From assembly GCA_016296345.1 (NCBI GenBank), contig JAEDJL010000018.1:1-40927 (forward strand): a DNA stretch of 40,927 bases. The letters are read 5' to 3'. The notes under the pieces were generated by a model that did not search any database, was not told the origin of the DNA, and saw only the letters and a list, made by a program, of their open reading frames with translations. Position 1 is the stretch's first letter. Each line of letters starts with the position of its first letter. Of this stretch, positions 31,912 to 40,579 are shown piece by piece. The position numbers and the translations under genes were made by a program. Source of the stretch: Bacteroidales bacterium (GTDB lineage Bacteria > Bacteroidota > Bacteroidia > Bacteroidales > P3).

Positions 31912-33747
31912 TTAGTTGTTCACTATATTCTGGAACTCTATCAAAGATTGGTAACGTTTGAACTCCAAGTCGTTCTTTGCCTGATATTTGTAAGAAGGTT
32001 CTTGTTTGCAGGCTTCTTTCAGGTTTTTGGTAAGTCCGGGTACGTCATCCAATCGTGCATAACAAACAGCTCTCAAATAATATACCTCTGCTGTTTGGTC
32101 CATGCAGCAATCCAATGTACGAATTGCGTTTCCGGTGTTGCCCGTAAGAAGTTGTATGAGTGCAAGGTTGTAAGTACATTTTCTGCCATCGAGTTTTTCG
32201 GCTGCTTCTTCGTACTTTCCTTGTTTTATCAAGACGATTGCTTCGTTCATCTGTGCTTGTTCGTTTCCTGCGGCAATGGATTGTTGTATGTAATTGTCGG
32301 CTGCTTCGGTGTCTTTGAGAGCAAGGCTGAGCAAAGCGAGGTTTGAAAGGATTTCTCCGTTGTTTGGCGAGAGCTTGTCGGCTGTTTCCAAAAATCTTTT
32401 CGCATCGTCAAGCTGATTTAGGTACAATGCAACTGCTCCTGCGTTGTTCCAGCCTCCCCATTCGGAAGCAAAACGTTCGGTTGCTGCGGTGTAGATTTGC
32501 AATTTGCTTGCATAGTTGTGTGTAAGTGTTGCTGCATACATGAGTTCGTCGTATGTCAGCTTGTCGGGATCGGACATTGCCATCTTTGCTATCTCTTGTT
32601 CTGTCTTTTGAACGCCCGAAAAGTTGAATGCAATTTCGCCTCGTCTCAATGTTGGTAAGATTTCTTCTTCTATTTGGCTGAACACTACCGACATATTGCG
32701 GATTTCTTGTTCTCTTCTTATCTTGTCGGGTTGTGATTTGACTACGTTGATTACGGTGTTCTTTTCTTTTAGTGAAGAGCCTTCAACCAAGCGTACAAAG
32801 TTTTCCCAGTCTTCTCCCTTGGCACTTGAAGTTATCACGACGTCTTGTTTTGCTTGTTCGACATATCTTTTGATGTCATTCTTCTTTATGTTTTCGGCTT
32901 TTGCTCTTTCGGTAAGGGCTTCGGTGAGCATTCTTTCTACCAAATTGACTGTGGTTTCTGCTCTCTTTTTGGACAATCCTATGTTAAATGTCTCTTCTCC
33001 TTCGGGTGATGCCCATGCGTTTACGAAAATTTGACGTGGAACCTGGTTGTTTACTATGTAGCTTTTCATGCTTTCATAGCCTCTTTTTGCGTCCATTTTC
33101 TTGTTTAGTTTGTTGTTCCAGTTCAAATCGGACATATTTACGGTGAAATAAATGTCGGTTGTCATGATTTGATCTGTCGAAACTTTGTAGTTTGCAGCTG
33201 CCATTGACAAATCACCTCTTATATCCACCCTGTTGGAAGTCGAGTTTACTCCTTCGGCAATCTTGACATTGCCGAGCTTTATTGCTCCGGGGTTTTCCAT
33301 TGCTTCGCTCCATGTTGCGTTGGCTTCATTGACTTCTTTTGCTTTATATGCTATCGGATTGAGGTAAAGTTTGGCACTTTCCATTCCCTGACGATAAGCC
33401 ACGGTGTCTTTGTACACAAATCTGCCTCCGCTGCTCTTGTCTATGGTCTTGCCGTTGCCATCTACTTTCGTGCCTTTGAGGTTCATAGGTGAAAGAATGA
33501 CCTCTCCGGTTTCCCAAGTCAAAACGGGTTGCAGATAAACCACGGCATTCTTTTGAAAATACTTCTCGGGAATGTTGCCATTGATTGTAACGACAACTTT
33601 ATCGCCGTGAGCCTCCATCGGATTTGGAGAAATCTGATAACGCACGGTGTCGTGCTTCTTTTGCATGGTCTTTATGCTTCCGCAAGATGCAGCAAGCAAG
33701 GCAAAACCCATGCCGATAACTAATGTTCTTGATATTTTCTTTCTCAT
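31912..33747 (-). CDS. Lipoprotein with OmpA-like segment and tetratricopeptide repeats
   Basis: A 611-residue envelope protein. The N-terminus carries an export signal with lipobox LAASC (Cys22). The middle (about 235-370) has an OmpA-like region with a WASPEGEETFNIGLSKKRAETTVNLV pattern, followed by IRREQEIRNMSVVF. The C-terminal third holds TPR-like helical pairs (GWNNAGAVALYLNQLDDAKRFLETA, then EILSNLALLSLALKDTEAADNYI). It is probably anchored in the outer membrane and binds peptidoglycan or partner proteins. Known Bacteroidota relatives are conserved but poorly characterised. It lies 101 bp after the DUF58 gene and has its own promoter element. Confidence 0.8.
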   Translation of the reverse strand: MRKKISRTLVIGMGFALLAASCGSIKTMQKKHDTVRYQISPNPMEAHGDKVVVTINGNIPEKYFQKNAVVYLQPVLTWETGEVILSPMNLKGTKVDGNGKTIDKSSGGRFVYKDTVAYRQGMESAKLYLNPIAYKAKEVNEANATWSEAMENPGAIKLGNVKIAEGVNSTSNRVDIRGDLSMAAANYKVSTDQIMTTDIYFTVNMSDLNWNNKLNKKMDAKRGYESMKSYIVNNQVPRQIFVNAWASPEGEETFNIGLSKKRAETTVNLVERMLTEALTERAKAENIKKNDIKRYVEQAKQDVVITSSAKGEDWENFVRLVEGSSLKEKNTVINVVKSQPDKIRREQEIRNMSVVFSQIEEEILPTLRRGEIAFNFSGVQKTEQEIAKMAMSDPDKLTYDELMYAATLTHNYASKLQIYTAATERFASEWGGWNNAGAVALYLNQLDDAKRFLETADKLSPNNGEILSNLALLSLALKDTEAADNYIQQSIAAGNEQAQMNEAIVLIKQGKYEEAAEKLDGRKCTYNLALIQLLTGNTGNAIRTLDCCMDQTAEVYYLRAVCYARLDDVPGLTKNLKEACKQEPSYKYQAKNDLEFKRYQSLIEFQNIVNN

Positions 33748-33802
33748 CTTTGTGAAATGATTTGTTCGTTTACTCTATTTATTAAAGTTACACTACGCTC
33801 TG

Positions 33803-33810
33803 CAAAAGTA
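33803..33810 (-). promoter_or_regulatory. Promoter -7 element (TACTTTTG)
   Basis: Minus-strand TACTTTTG fits TAnnTTTG, 55 bp before the lipoprotein ATG at 33747. No good -33 box. A solo unit of the 21-bp repeat type (GAAACGGCGTCTTG, near 33823) lies immediately upstream. Confidence 0.45.
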
Positions 33811-33848
33811 AGAATAAATCTTGAAACGGCGTCTTGTTGTTTGCTATT

Positions 33849-34775
33849 TTATTTGAGACGACTGCGTTTCAAAAGATATGGTAACAATATGCGATCGAAG
33901 CCTTTGTTTATATCTGCCTGAACGAAATCGGTTTGCAGATTGTTGCATTGGGTCTTGATTTGCATAATCAGTTCTTGCATTTTTTGAGAGTATTGTTCTT
34001 TTAGTTGAAGCGGTGTGGCTTTTATTTGTTCTCCTGTTTCGATGTCGATAAATCTTCGTGGCGAGTTGTCAAAGTTCAAATCCAACTCTTTGTCTTTGTC
34101 GCACACATGAAACAAGATAACTTCATGTTTGTTGTATCTGAGGTGTTGAAGAGCTTTGATGAAGTTATCGGCATTGTTGCTTTGGCTTATCAAGTCTGTA
34201 AAGATTATAATGAGGCTTCGTTTGTGAACACATTCTGCAATTTTGTGAAGAGCATCTGCTATATTGGTGTGGCGATTGTACTCTGCTTTTTTTGAAAGAA
34301 GCTGTTCCAAAAGCGTAAAGACTGCCTGCCGGTGAGCAAAGCTCGTTTTTATGTCGGTGAGTTGCCTGATTGTATCATCTGCAAGGCTTATGCCGAAAGC
34401 ATCTCTTTGTTTGTAAAACAGATGACAAAGACAACCCGACGCATAAAGGGAAAAGGTCAGTTTGTTTGGGCTTTCAAAGGTAGGCACTTTTTCGAGAGGG
34501 AAATACATTGAAGAAGATATGTCCAAGACCAAAAGGCATCTGAGATTGGTCTCTTCTTCGTATTTTTTCACAAAGAGCTTGTCGCTTTTTGCATAAAGCT
34601 TCCAATCGATATGCTTTGTCGAGTCTCCCTGATTGTATAATCTGTGTTCGGCAAACTCGACCGAGAAACCATGAAACGGACTCTTGTGCAAGCCGCTCAT
34701 AAATCCCTCGACAATCTTTCTTGTTTTGAATTCGAGAGAGTTGTATCGGGAAAATTGTTCAACCTCTCCTGCCAT
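33849..34775 (-). CDS. DUF58-domain protein
   Basis: A 308-residue soluble protein of the DUF58 family, which usually accompanies MoxR-type AAA+ ATPases. The diagnostic stretch HGFSVEFAEHRLYNQGD, then HIDWKLYAKSDKLFVKKYEEE, is present. It continues into a von Willebrand A-like fold with metal-site DISSSM and FTDLI. No moxR or Bat genes are in the window, so the usual cluster is split or its other members lie elsewhere. The gene is preceded by trxA on the same strand, behind a terminator-like hairpin. Confidence 0.93.
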   Translation of the reverse strand: MAGEVEQFSRYNSLEFKTRKIVEGFMSGLHKSPFHGFSVEFAEHRLYNQGDSTKHIDWKLYAKSDKLFVKKYEEETNLRCLLVLDISSSMYFPLEKVPTFESPNKLTFSLYASGCLCHLFYKQRDAFGISLADDTIRQLTDIKTSFAHRQAVFTLLEQLLSKKAEYNRHTNIADALHKIAECVHKRSLIIIFTDLISQSNNADNFIKALQHLRYNKHEVILFHVCDKDKELDLNFDNSPRRFIDIETGEQIKATPLQLKEQYSQKMQELIMQIKTQCNNLQTDFVQADINKGFDRILLPYLLKRSRLK

Positions 34776-34794
34776 CGGAAATAAGAAAACAAAG

Positions 34795-34828
34795 GGTGAG
34801 AAGCCGCAATGTTCTACTGCTTCTCACC
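34795..34828 (-). terminator. Terminator-like hairpin after trxA
   Basis: A 10-bp stem, GGTGAGAAGC (34795-34804) with GCTTCTCACC (34819-34828), 14-nt loop. On the minus strand it is followed by an imperfect T-rich tail (CTTTGTTTTC). It lies 22 bp after the trxA stop. Confidence 0.65.
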
Positions 34829-34850
34829 TTTTATAATTAAGGTTGTCTGT

Positions 34851-35168
34851 TTAGAGATATTTTTCAATCTTTTCTACGAAAGCACTCTTTGGATTTGCTC
34901 CCACCAATTTGTCAAGCAGCTCTCCGTTTTTCAAAAATACCACCGTAGGTACGTTTCTTACTCGGAATTGAGCGACAACATCGCTGTTGCCATCGACATC
35001 GCACTTTCCTATTATTGCTTTTCCTTCGTATTCTTGAGCCAATTCTTCGATTACAGGTCCTATCTTTTGACAAGGTCCGCACCATGTAGCCCAAAAGTCT
35101 ATCACAACCAAGGTGTCTTTCTTCGATATTACTTCATTGAATGAAGCATCTGTAATTTCTAATGCCAT
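34851..35168 (-). CDS. trxA: Thioredoxin
   Basis: Cytoplasmic disulfide reductant of 105 residues. Active site WATWCGPCQK with WCGPC at 28-33, cis-Pro in RNVPTVVFLKNGE. The start MALEITD at 35168 is set by the family N-terminus and by the promoter at 35213-35244; the frame extends further upstream to 35255, but that would include the promoter. It is reduced by the TrxB at 4869-5813. Confidence 0.96.
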   Translation of the reverse strand: MALEITDASFNEVISKKDTLVVIDFWATWCGPCQKIGPVIEELAQEYEGKAIIGKCDVDGNSDVVAQFRVRNVPTVVFLKNGELLDKLVGANPKSAFVEKIEKYL

Positions 35169-35212
35169 AATGTTTCTGTTTTTTCTGTGTTTACGATGTA
35201 TTAAAATTCGTG

Positions 35213-35244
35213 CAAAGCTATCTATTTTTTGCGACATGACCAAA
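35213..35244 (-). promoter_or_regulatory. Promoter of trxA
   Basis: On the minus strand TTTG (35244-35241), 20 bp, TAGCTTTG (35220-35213), the same -7 octamer as in front of trxB. The ATG is 44 bp downstream. Confidence 0.8.
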
Positions 35245-35492
35245 TGAAACGGCATCTAAAAGCATTTTTGCTGTCTTTGTGTCGTTCGATTTTGCGAAAA
35301 TAGTGTGTCGTTTGTTCAATTTTTTGTGTGCAAACAATCTTTCTTCGGGTTGATACAACATTGCTTGCAAGCAGAACAACAAGTCTTTTTCTCAAACCGA
35401 AATTAACAAAAGGTGTTTTATTGGAATAAACACAAATTACTCACAATCAGTCCTTATATTGTCTGTAAATTTTATTGCGAGCGTAATAAACG

Positions 35493-35513
35493 AAATTTCT
35501 CAACGAGAAATTT
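35493..35513. promoter_or_regulatory. Perfect palindrome upstream of the rnf promoter (possible operator)
   Basis: AAATTTCTC (35493-35501), loop AAC, GAGAAATTT (35505-35513): 9-bp arms, placed 10 bp upstream of the -33 TTTG of rnfB. The position suits an activator or repressor dimer. It lacks a T tract after it, so it is not a terminator. Confidence 0.55.
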
Positions 35514-35523
35514 GCGAAAAAGA

Positions 35524-35554
35524 TTTGCCGATTGAACAAAAAAATGTACCTTTG
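35524..35554 (+). promoter_or_regulatory. Promoter of the rnf operon
   Basis: TTTG (35524-35527), exactly 19 bp, TACCTTTG (35547-35554): perfect match to the Bacteroidota consensus, 36 bp before the rnfB ATG. Confidence 0.87.
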
Positions 35555-35590
35555 CTGGACGAAATAGTGCTTATAAACCAATAGAAAGAG

Positions 35591-36463
35591 ATGATAACCA
35601 CGGTTGTTTATGCAGTTGTTGCATTGGCAGCGATAGGAGCAATAGCTGCACTGATACTTTACTTTGTTGCTCAAAAATTCAAGGTTTACGAAGACCCGCG
35701 TATTGATTTGGTAACCGACAAACTGCCGGGTGCAAACTGCGGAGGTTGCGGTTTTGCAGGTTGCAGGGCGTTGGCAGAAGCTGTTGTGAAGACTGAGAGT
35801 TTGGAAGGCAAGTTTTGCCCTGTGGGAGGCGACGGAGTTATGAAACAAGTTGCCGAAGTAATGGGATTGAAAGCCGAAGAATCTGATCCTATGATTGCAG
35901 TTGTAAGATGCAACGGAGGAAAATGCAACAATGTTTCAAAGGTTGAGTACGACGGATTGAGAGATTGTTCTTTTGCCAACATGAATTTTTCGGGCGAAGG
36001 GGGCTGTGCCAATGGTTGTTTGGGATTTGGCAACTGCGTTTCGGCTTGTAAGTTTGATGCTTTGGAAATGGACGAAACCACAAGGCTGCCAAAAGTAAAG
36101 CAAGACAAGTGTGTGGCTTGCGGAGCTTGCGTCAAGGCTTGTCCTCGCAAGATTATCGAACTCAGAAAGAAAGGAAAGAACGACAGAAGGGTGTTTGTAA
36201 GTTGCATGAACACCGAAAAAGGAGCGGAAGCCAAGAAAAACTGTACTTCTGCCTGCATTGGTTGCGGCAAATGTGCAAAGGCTTGTCCTTTTGAGGCGAT
36301 AATGGTAACCAACAATCTTGCATACATAGACTTCAACAAGTGCAAATCTTGCAGAAAATGTGTGGCAGAATGTCCTACGGGAGCAATTCATGCAGTCAAT
36401 TTCCCCGAAAAGCAAGTCAAATCGGAGACAAACGAAGGTTCTATCAGCGAAAAAACAATATAG
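35591..36463 (+). CDS. rnfB: Rnf complex subunit B (iron-sulfur protein)
   Basis: Peripheral, membrane-anchored subunit that takes electrons from reduced ferredoxin in the Rnf ferredoxin:NAD+ oxidoreductase, which pumps Na+ or H+. The 290 residues have one N-terminal transmembrane helix (about 5-27), then the Cys50/Cys53/Cys58/Cys76 [4Fe-4S] motif (CGGCGFAGC). Further ferredoxin-like clusters follow: CVACGACVKACP, CIGCGKCAKACP, CKSCRKCVAECP, and a looser GCLGFGNCVSAC. First gene of the operon; rnfC starts 3 bp after it. Usual length and order for Bacteroidota. Confidence 0.96.
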   Translation: MITTVVYAVVALAAIGAIAALILYFVAQKFKVYEDPRIDLVTDKLPGANCGGCGFAGCRALAEAVVKTESLEGKFCPVGGDGVMKQVAEVMGLKAEESDPMIAVVRCNGGKCNNVSKVEYDGLRDCSFANMNFSGEGGCANGCLGFGNCVSACKFDALEMDETTRLPKVKQDKCVACGACVKACPRKIIELRKKGKNDRRVFVSCMNTEKGAEAKKNCTSACIGCGKCAKACPFEAIMVTNNLAYIDFNKCKSCRKCVAECPTGAIHAVNFPEKQVKSETNEGSISEKTI

Positions 36464-36466
36464 TTC

Positions 36467-37798
36467 ATGAATACATTCAAATTGGGTGGCGTTCACCCCG
36501 AAGAAAACAAGATAGCGAGAAATCATTCGACAGAAACATTTGCTCTTCCTCAAAAAGCAGTGGTCTTTGTTTCCCAACATTTGGGAGCGCCTTCAACTCC
36601 CGTCGTACAAAAAGGAGACAGAGTGAAAACAGGTCAGCTTTTGGCAAAGGCAGATGCTTTTATCTGTGCCAATACTCACTCTCCTTATACGGGCGTTATA
36701 ACGAAAATCGATTTGGCAACCGACTTTAACGGATACAAGAAGCCTGCATTTTATATAGATGTGGAGCAAGACGAATGGGAAGAGGGCATTGACACTTCCG
36801 AAACGATAGAGCGAGAAATTAAGTTGGAGCCTCAGCAAATCGTAGAGAGAATAAAAGACAGAGGAATAGTAGGTTTGGGAGGTGCAGCTTTCCCTACTCA
36901 TGTCAAATACATGATTCCAAGCGACAAAAAGGCGGAATACCTCATCATAAACGCAGTCGAATGCGAGCCTTACCTGACTTCTGACAACAGAGTATTGTTG
37001 GAACACAGCGAAGAGGTACTCATAGGCGTCGAAATAATGAAAAAAGCTTTGGGAGTGAAGTGTGCAAAAATCGGAATAGAGAACAACAAACCCGAAGCGA
37101 TTGCTCAAATGCAAAAAGCAGCCAAAGACTTTGAGGGAACAGAGATTGTACCTCTGAAAACCAAGTATCCCCAAGGAGCAGAGAAGCAGTTGGTATATGC
37201 TTTGACCAAACGCGAAATCCCAAGCGGCAAACTACCGATAGAAGTCGGCTGTGTGGTAAACAATGTCGGCACAGCTTTGGCTATTTATTATGCAGTTCAG
37301 AAAAACAGACCTCTGATTGACAACATACTTACCTATACCGGCAAAGACGTAAAAGAAAACAAGAACCTGCTTGTAAGAGTCGGCACACCGATAAGGTCGA
37401 TAATTGACTATTGCGGAGGACTTCCCGAAAGCACAGGCAAGATTATCAGCGGAGGACCAATGATGGGAAAAGCCATTGTCAATATTGACGCTCCCACTGT
37501 CAAGACTACTTCGAGCATCTTGGTGATGACCGAAAAAGAATCGAAAAGAAAACCACAAACCAACTGCCTTCGTTGCGGCAAATGCGTCTCTGCCTGCCCT
37601 ATGGGCTTGGAACCAATACAACTTTCTTTGCTCTCCAAACAACATCGTTGGGAAGAAGCCGAAAAAGAATGTGCAATGGATTGCATAGAATGCGGTTGCT
37701 GTTTGTTCACCTGCCCTGCCGGACAGCCGTTGCTCGACTTGATAAGAGTGGCAAAAAGCAACATAGGAGCAATACGAAGAGAGAGAAGTAAAAAATAA
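36467..37798 (+). CDS. rnfC: Rnf complex subunit C (NADH-binding)
   Basis: NAD(H)- and flavin-binding peripheral subunit of 443 residues. The N-terminus has the LGGVHPEENK signature, the nucleotide site reads GIVGLGGAAFPTHVK (about 134-147), followed by the soluble-ligand-binding region. Two [4Fe-4S] motifs lie near the end: CLRCGKCVSACP and CIECGCCLFTCP. Length is typical of the short Bacteroidota form without a long C-terminal repeat. ATG at 36467, 3 bp after rnfB. Confidence 0.96.
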   Translation: MNTFKLGGVHPEENKIARNHSTETFALPQKAVVFVSQHLGAPSTPVVQKGDRVKTGQLLAKADAFICANTHSPYTGVITKIDLATDFNGYKKPAFYIDVEQDEWEEGIDTSETIEREIKLEPQQIVERIKDRGIVGLGGAAFPTHVKYMIPSDKKAEYLIINAVECEPYLTSDNRVLLEHSEEVLIGVEIMKKALGVKCAKIGIENNKPEAIAQMQKAAKDFEGTEIVPLKTKYPQGAEKQLVYALTKREIPSGKLPIEVGCVVNNVGTALAIYYAVQKNRPLIDNILTYTGKDVKENKNLLVRVGTPIRSIIDYCGGLPESTGKIISGGPMMGKAIVNIDAPTVKTTSSILVMTEKESKRKPQTNCLRCGKCVSACPMGLEPIQLSLLSKQHRWEEAEKECAMDCIECGCCLFTCPAGQPLLDLIRVAKSNIGAIRRERSKK

Positions 37799-37819
37799 CA
37801 ATATATCATAACCCTTGCA

Positions 37820-38341
37820 ATGATAAGTCGTTTGTTTTCTCCGATTGCCTTGTCGATGTGCTGTTTTCCTATAATGGCACAAACAGAGCAAGTGTCAAAC
37901 TACCAAAACGACACTTTCGGATACTCTTTCGACTACCCCTCAGGGTGGGAAATCGAAGAGAATTTAGAAAGCGGAACGACAACTCTTTATGTACCATTGG
38001 CAAAAGGAGAAACAATTTACAAACAACTTCAACTCAGCGTTGCACAATGGGAAGAAGGAACACTGCAAGAGTTTATCGATGTGTCGTTTGCCGAAGATGT
38101 GTGGAGAAAGCTCTATCCCGATTTCACAATCTCCGATTTGGAAGAAGCAGAAAACTCACAAGAGAACACACGGAGCTTTGAAATGCACTACTCGATAGAC
38201 GAAAAAAAGGTTGTAATGCTCTGCTGTCTGAAACAAAACTACGACAGAGTGTACATAATCTTGGCAGCATCGCCACAAGACGAATACAACACATACAAAG
38301 AACAATTTACAAGAGTGATAAACTCCTTGAATATTTGGTAA
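37820..38341 (+). CDS. Secreted PsbP-like protein inside the rnf operon
   Basis: A 173-residue exported protein with a signal segment MISRLFSPIALSMCCFPIMAQ. The mature domain begins YQNDTFGYSFDYPSGWEIEENL and ends with ASPQDEYNTYKEQFTRVINSLNIW. That start-and-end pattern is typical of the PsbP/Mog1-like fold of small lipoproteins and periplasmic proteins. It lies 21 bp after rnfC and 39 bp before rnfD, so it is transcribed inside the rnf operon, where the standard order rnfB-C-D-G-E-A has no gene. It may assist periplasmic flavinylated parts or only ride along. Confidence 0.72.
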   Translation: MISRLFSPIALSMCCFPIMAQTEQVSNYQNDTFGYSFDYPSGWEIEENLESGTTTLYVPLAKGETIYKQLQLSVAQWEEGTLQEFIDVSFAEDVWRKLYPDFTISDLEEAENSQENTRSFEMHYSIDEKKVVMLCCLKQNYDRVYIILAASPQDEYNTYKEQFTRVINSLNIW

Positions 38342-38380
38342 AATTGAGAATTAAGAACAATCAAACAAAAGAAAAATAAT

Positions 38381-39337
38381 ATGGGATTATTAAAGGTATC
38401 GGGTTCACCGCACGTTCAAAGTAAAGAAACCACAAAATCGATAATGTGGAATGTGGTTATCGCATTACTTCCTGCATTGTTGGTAGGCATATATTTCTTC
38501 GGATTCAGAGCATTGGCACTGACATTAGTTTCGGTTGCCTCTTGCATACTCTTCGAGTGGCTGATACAAAAATTCATTATCAAAGGACAACAAACAATCT
38601 CCGATGGCTCGGCAGTAATCACCGGAATGCTGCTTGCGTTCAACCTTCCTTCCGATATACCTTTCTATTTGGTAATCATAGGAGCCTTGGTGGCAATAGG
38701 AATAGGCAAAATGACCTTCGGAGGCTTGGGTAAAAACCCTTTCAACCCTGCATTGGTAGGACGAGTATTCCTTTTCTTGTCTTTCCCTACCGAAGTTGCA
38801 AAATCAGACTGGCCCACACCGCAACCTCTCTTCGGAAGTAAGGTTGCAGACGCACTTAGCGGACCGACACCGCTTGCACAAATAGGAGCAAACAGCCATG
38901 CAGGCTTGAATAACCTCGATATGTTCTTGGGAGCAACGGGAGGAAGCTTCGGAGAAGTGGCAGCAATCGCCATAATCTTGGGAGGAATTTACCTGTTGTT
39001 CAAAAAGATAATCACATGGCACATACCCGTTGCCTTTTTGGCTTCGGCAGGCATCTTCGCATGGATACTGAACTTGTGCGGACTTACCGTCAATCCAATC
39101 TATCACCTTTTGGCAGGAGGCATGATGCTCGGAGCAGTATTCATGGCAACCGACATGGTAACAAGCCCTGTAACCAAAACAGGACAACTTATCTTCGGAG
39201 CAGGTTGCGGACTTCTCACCATATTGTTCCGTTGTTTCGGACCAATGCCCGAGGGAGTTTCGTTTGCAATACTCATAATGAACGCCCTCACACCGCTAAT
39301 CAACAAGCTATGTAAACCAAAACGTTTCGGATATTAA
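38381..39337 (+). CDS. rnfD: Rnf complex subunit D (membrane flavoprotein)
   Basis: Integral membrane subunit of 318 residues with about nine or ten hydrophobic helices. The covalent-FMN site reads LSGPTPLAQ with Thr163 as the likely attachment residue. The motifs GKMTFGGLGKNPFNPALVGRVFLF and the FMATDMVTSPVTK segment are typical of the RnfD/NqrB family. It follows the PsbP-like gene and precedes rnfG by 29 bp. Confidence 0.95.
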   Translation: MGLLKVSGSPHVQSKETTKSIMWNVVIALLPALLVGIYFFGFRALALTLVSVASCILFEWLIQKFIIKGQQTISDGSAVITGMLLAFNLPSDIPFYLVIIGALVAIGIGKMTFGGLGKNPFNPALVGRVFLFLSFPTEVAKSDWPTPQPLFGSKVADALSGPTPLAQIGANSHAGLNNLDMFLGATGGSFGEVAAIAIILGGIYLLFKKIITWHIPVAFLASAGIFAWILNLCGLTVNPIYHLLAGGMMLGAVFMATDMVTSPVTKTGQLIFGAGCGLLTILFRCFGPMPEGVSFAILIMNALTPLINKLCKPKRFGY

Positions 39338-39366
39338 AACAAACCCCAAAAACAATAGCAAAGACT

Positions 39367-39954
39367 ATGGCAAAATTAGAATCATCATTAAAGAATATGT
39401 TGCTCAGTCTGACACTCATCTCTTTGAGTGCATCGGCTCTTTTGGCAGGAGGCTACGCATTGACCAAAGAACCAATCGACAAAGCATCACAAGACAAAAA
39501 AGATAAAGCAATCAAAGAAGTCCTTCCGCAAGGAAACATCAGCTTGGACGAGCCTGTGGAAATCAAACTTGAAGGATTTGACGACGCATTCATTGTCTAT
39601 CCTGCACGAGAAGGCGACAAATTGGTCGGCTGTGCCATAGAAACCTACGATAACAACGGATACGGAGGAAAAATCAAAACAATGGCAGGACTTGACAGCG
39701 AAGGAAACATAATAAACTACTCCATATTGGAAACAAACGAAACTCCCGGACTTGGAGCCAAAGCTTCCGAATGGTTTAAGACCAAGGGAGACATAAGAGG
39801 CAAGAATCCGTCGCAAGAAAGCTTCAAAGTATCAAAAGACGGAGGCGAAATAGACGCCATAACAGCCTCCACAATCACCTCGAGAGCCTTTATCGCCTCA
39901 ATCAAATCGGCATACAAAGCATTTGAAAAGTATCAAGAACAATCAAAACAATAA
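39367..39954 (+). CDS. rnfG: Rnf complex subunit G (periplasmic flavoprotein)
   Basis: 195 residues, one N-terminal membrane anchor (about 11-31), then a periplasmic FMN-binding domain. The FMN-attachment motif is ITASTITS with Thr171 as the acceptor. NGYGGKIKTMAGLDSEGNI and ETPGLGAKASE are standard for the family. A flavin transferase (ApbE) is needed for this attachment and is not in the window. rnfE starts 6 bp downstream. Confidence 0.95.
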   Translation: MAKLESSLKNMLLSLTLISLSASALLAGGYALTKEPIDKASQDKKDKAIKEVLPQGNISLDEPVEIKLEGFDDAFIVYPAREGDKLVGCAIETYDNNGYGGKIKTMAGLDSEGNIINYSILETNETPGLGAKASEWFKTKGDIRGKNPSQESFKVSKDGGEIDAITASTITSRAFIASIKSAYKAFEKYQEQSKQ

Positions 39955-39960
39955 AAAGCC

Positions 39961-40545
39961 ATGAACAAGATAAAGATAATACTCAACGGAATTATAAAAG
40001 AAAACCCCGTTTTCTGCCTTTTGCTCGGAATGTGTCCCACACTCGGAACAACCACCTCGGCAATCAACGGAATGGGAATGGGATTGTGTACAATGTTTGT
40101 GTTGATTTGTTCCAACCTTGTCATATCTCTGCTCAAAAATGTAGTACCCGACAAGGTCAGAATACCCGCATTCATAGTCGTGATTGCCTCATTCGTAACC
40201 CTTTTGCAACTCTGTATGCAGGCATATCTGCCATCGTTGTACGAAAGCCTCGGACTATTCATACCATTGATAGTTGTAAACTGCCTTATCTTGGGAAGAG
40301 CAGAAGCATTCGCAAGTCGCAACACCCCTTTGAACTCAATCTTTGACGGAATCGGCATGGGCTTGGGCTTTACGCTCGGATTGACGATTTTAGGCTTGAT
40401 AAGAGAGATGCTCGGCAGCGGTTCAGTGTTCGGATACAAGTTCATTGGCGATGCAGACGGCATATTGGTATTCGTTTTGGCACCCGGAGCATTCATCGTT
40501 TTGGGATACCTCATCGCAATAGTAAACAGATTAAAATCCAAATAA
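39961..40545 (+). CDS. rnfE: Rnf complex subunit E (membrane)
   Basis: Integral membrane subunit of 194 residues with about six helices. The opening ENPVFCLLLGMCPTLGTTTS is the RnfE signature, with the conserved Cys that helps bind the intramembrane iron-sulfur centre shared with RnfA. NCLILGRAEAFASRN occurs later. rnfA normally follows directly; here a repeat element begins 35 bp after the stop and runs to the window edge. Confidence 0.95.
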   Translation: MNKIKIILNGIIKENPVFCLLLGMCPTLGTTTSAINGMGMGLCTMFVLICSNLVISLLKNVVPDKVRIPAFIVVIASFVTLLQLCMQAYLPSLYESLGLFIPLIVVNCLILGRAEAFASRNTPLNSIFDGIGMGLGFTLGLTILGLIREMLGSGSVFGYKFIGDADGILVFVLAPGAFIVLGYLIAIVNRLKSK

Positions 40546-40579
40546 AGAATACAATCCTCAAAACAAAAACATTCAACAA

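Larger units (their letters stand above)
35169..35590. other. Divergent intergenic region between trxA and rnfB
   Basis: The 422 bp hold the trxA promoter, the rnfB promoter and a 21-bp palindrome. One solo GAAACGGC unit (about 35247) resembles the 21-bp repeats. The stretch 35260-35490 is A/T-rich and shows no convincing open frame, RNA gene or riboswitch fold that I can recognise. Confidence 0.7.

Noticed and set aside
35686..36345. Open frame of 219 codons on the minus strand
   Set aside because: Antisense to rnfB, which has all its cluster cysteines.
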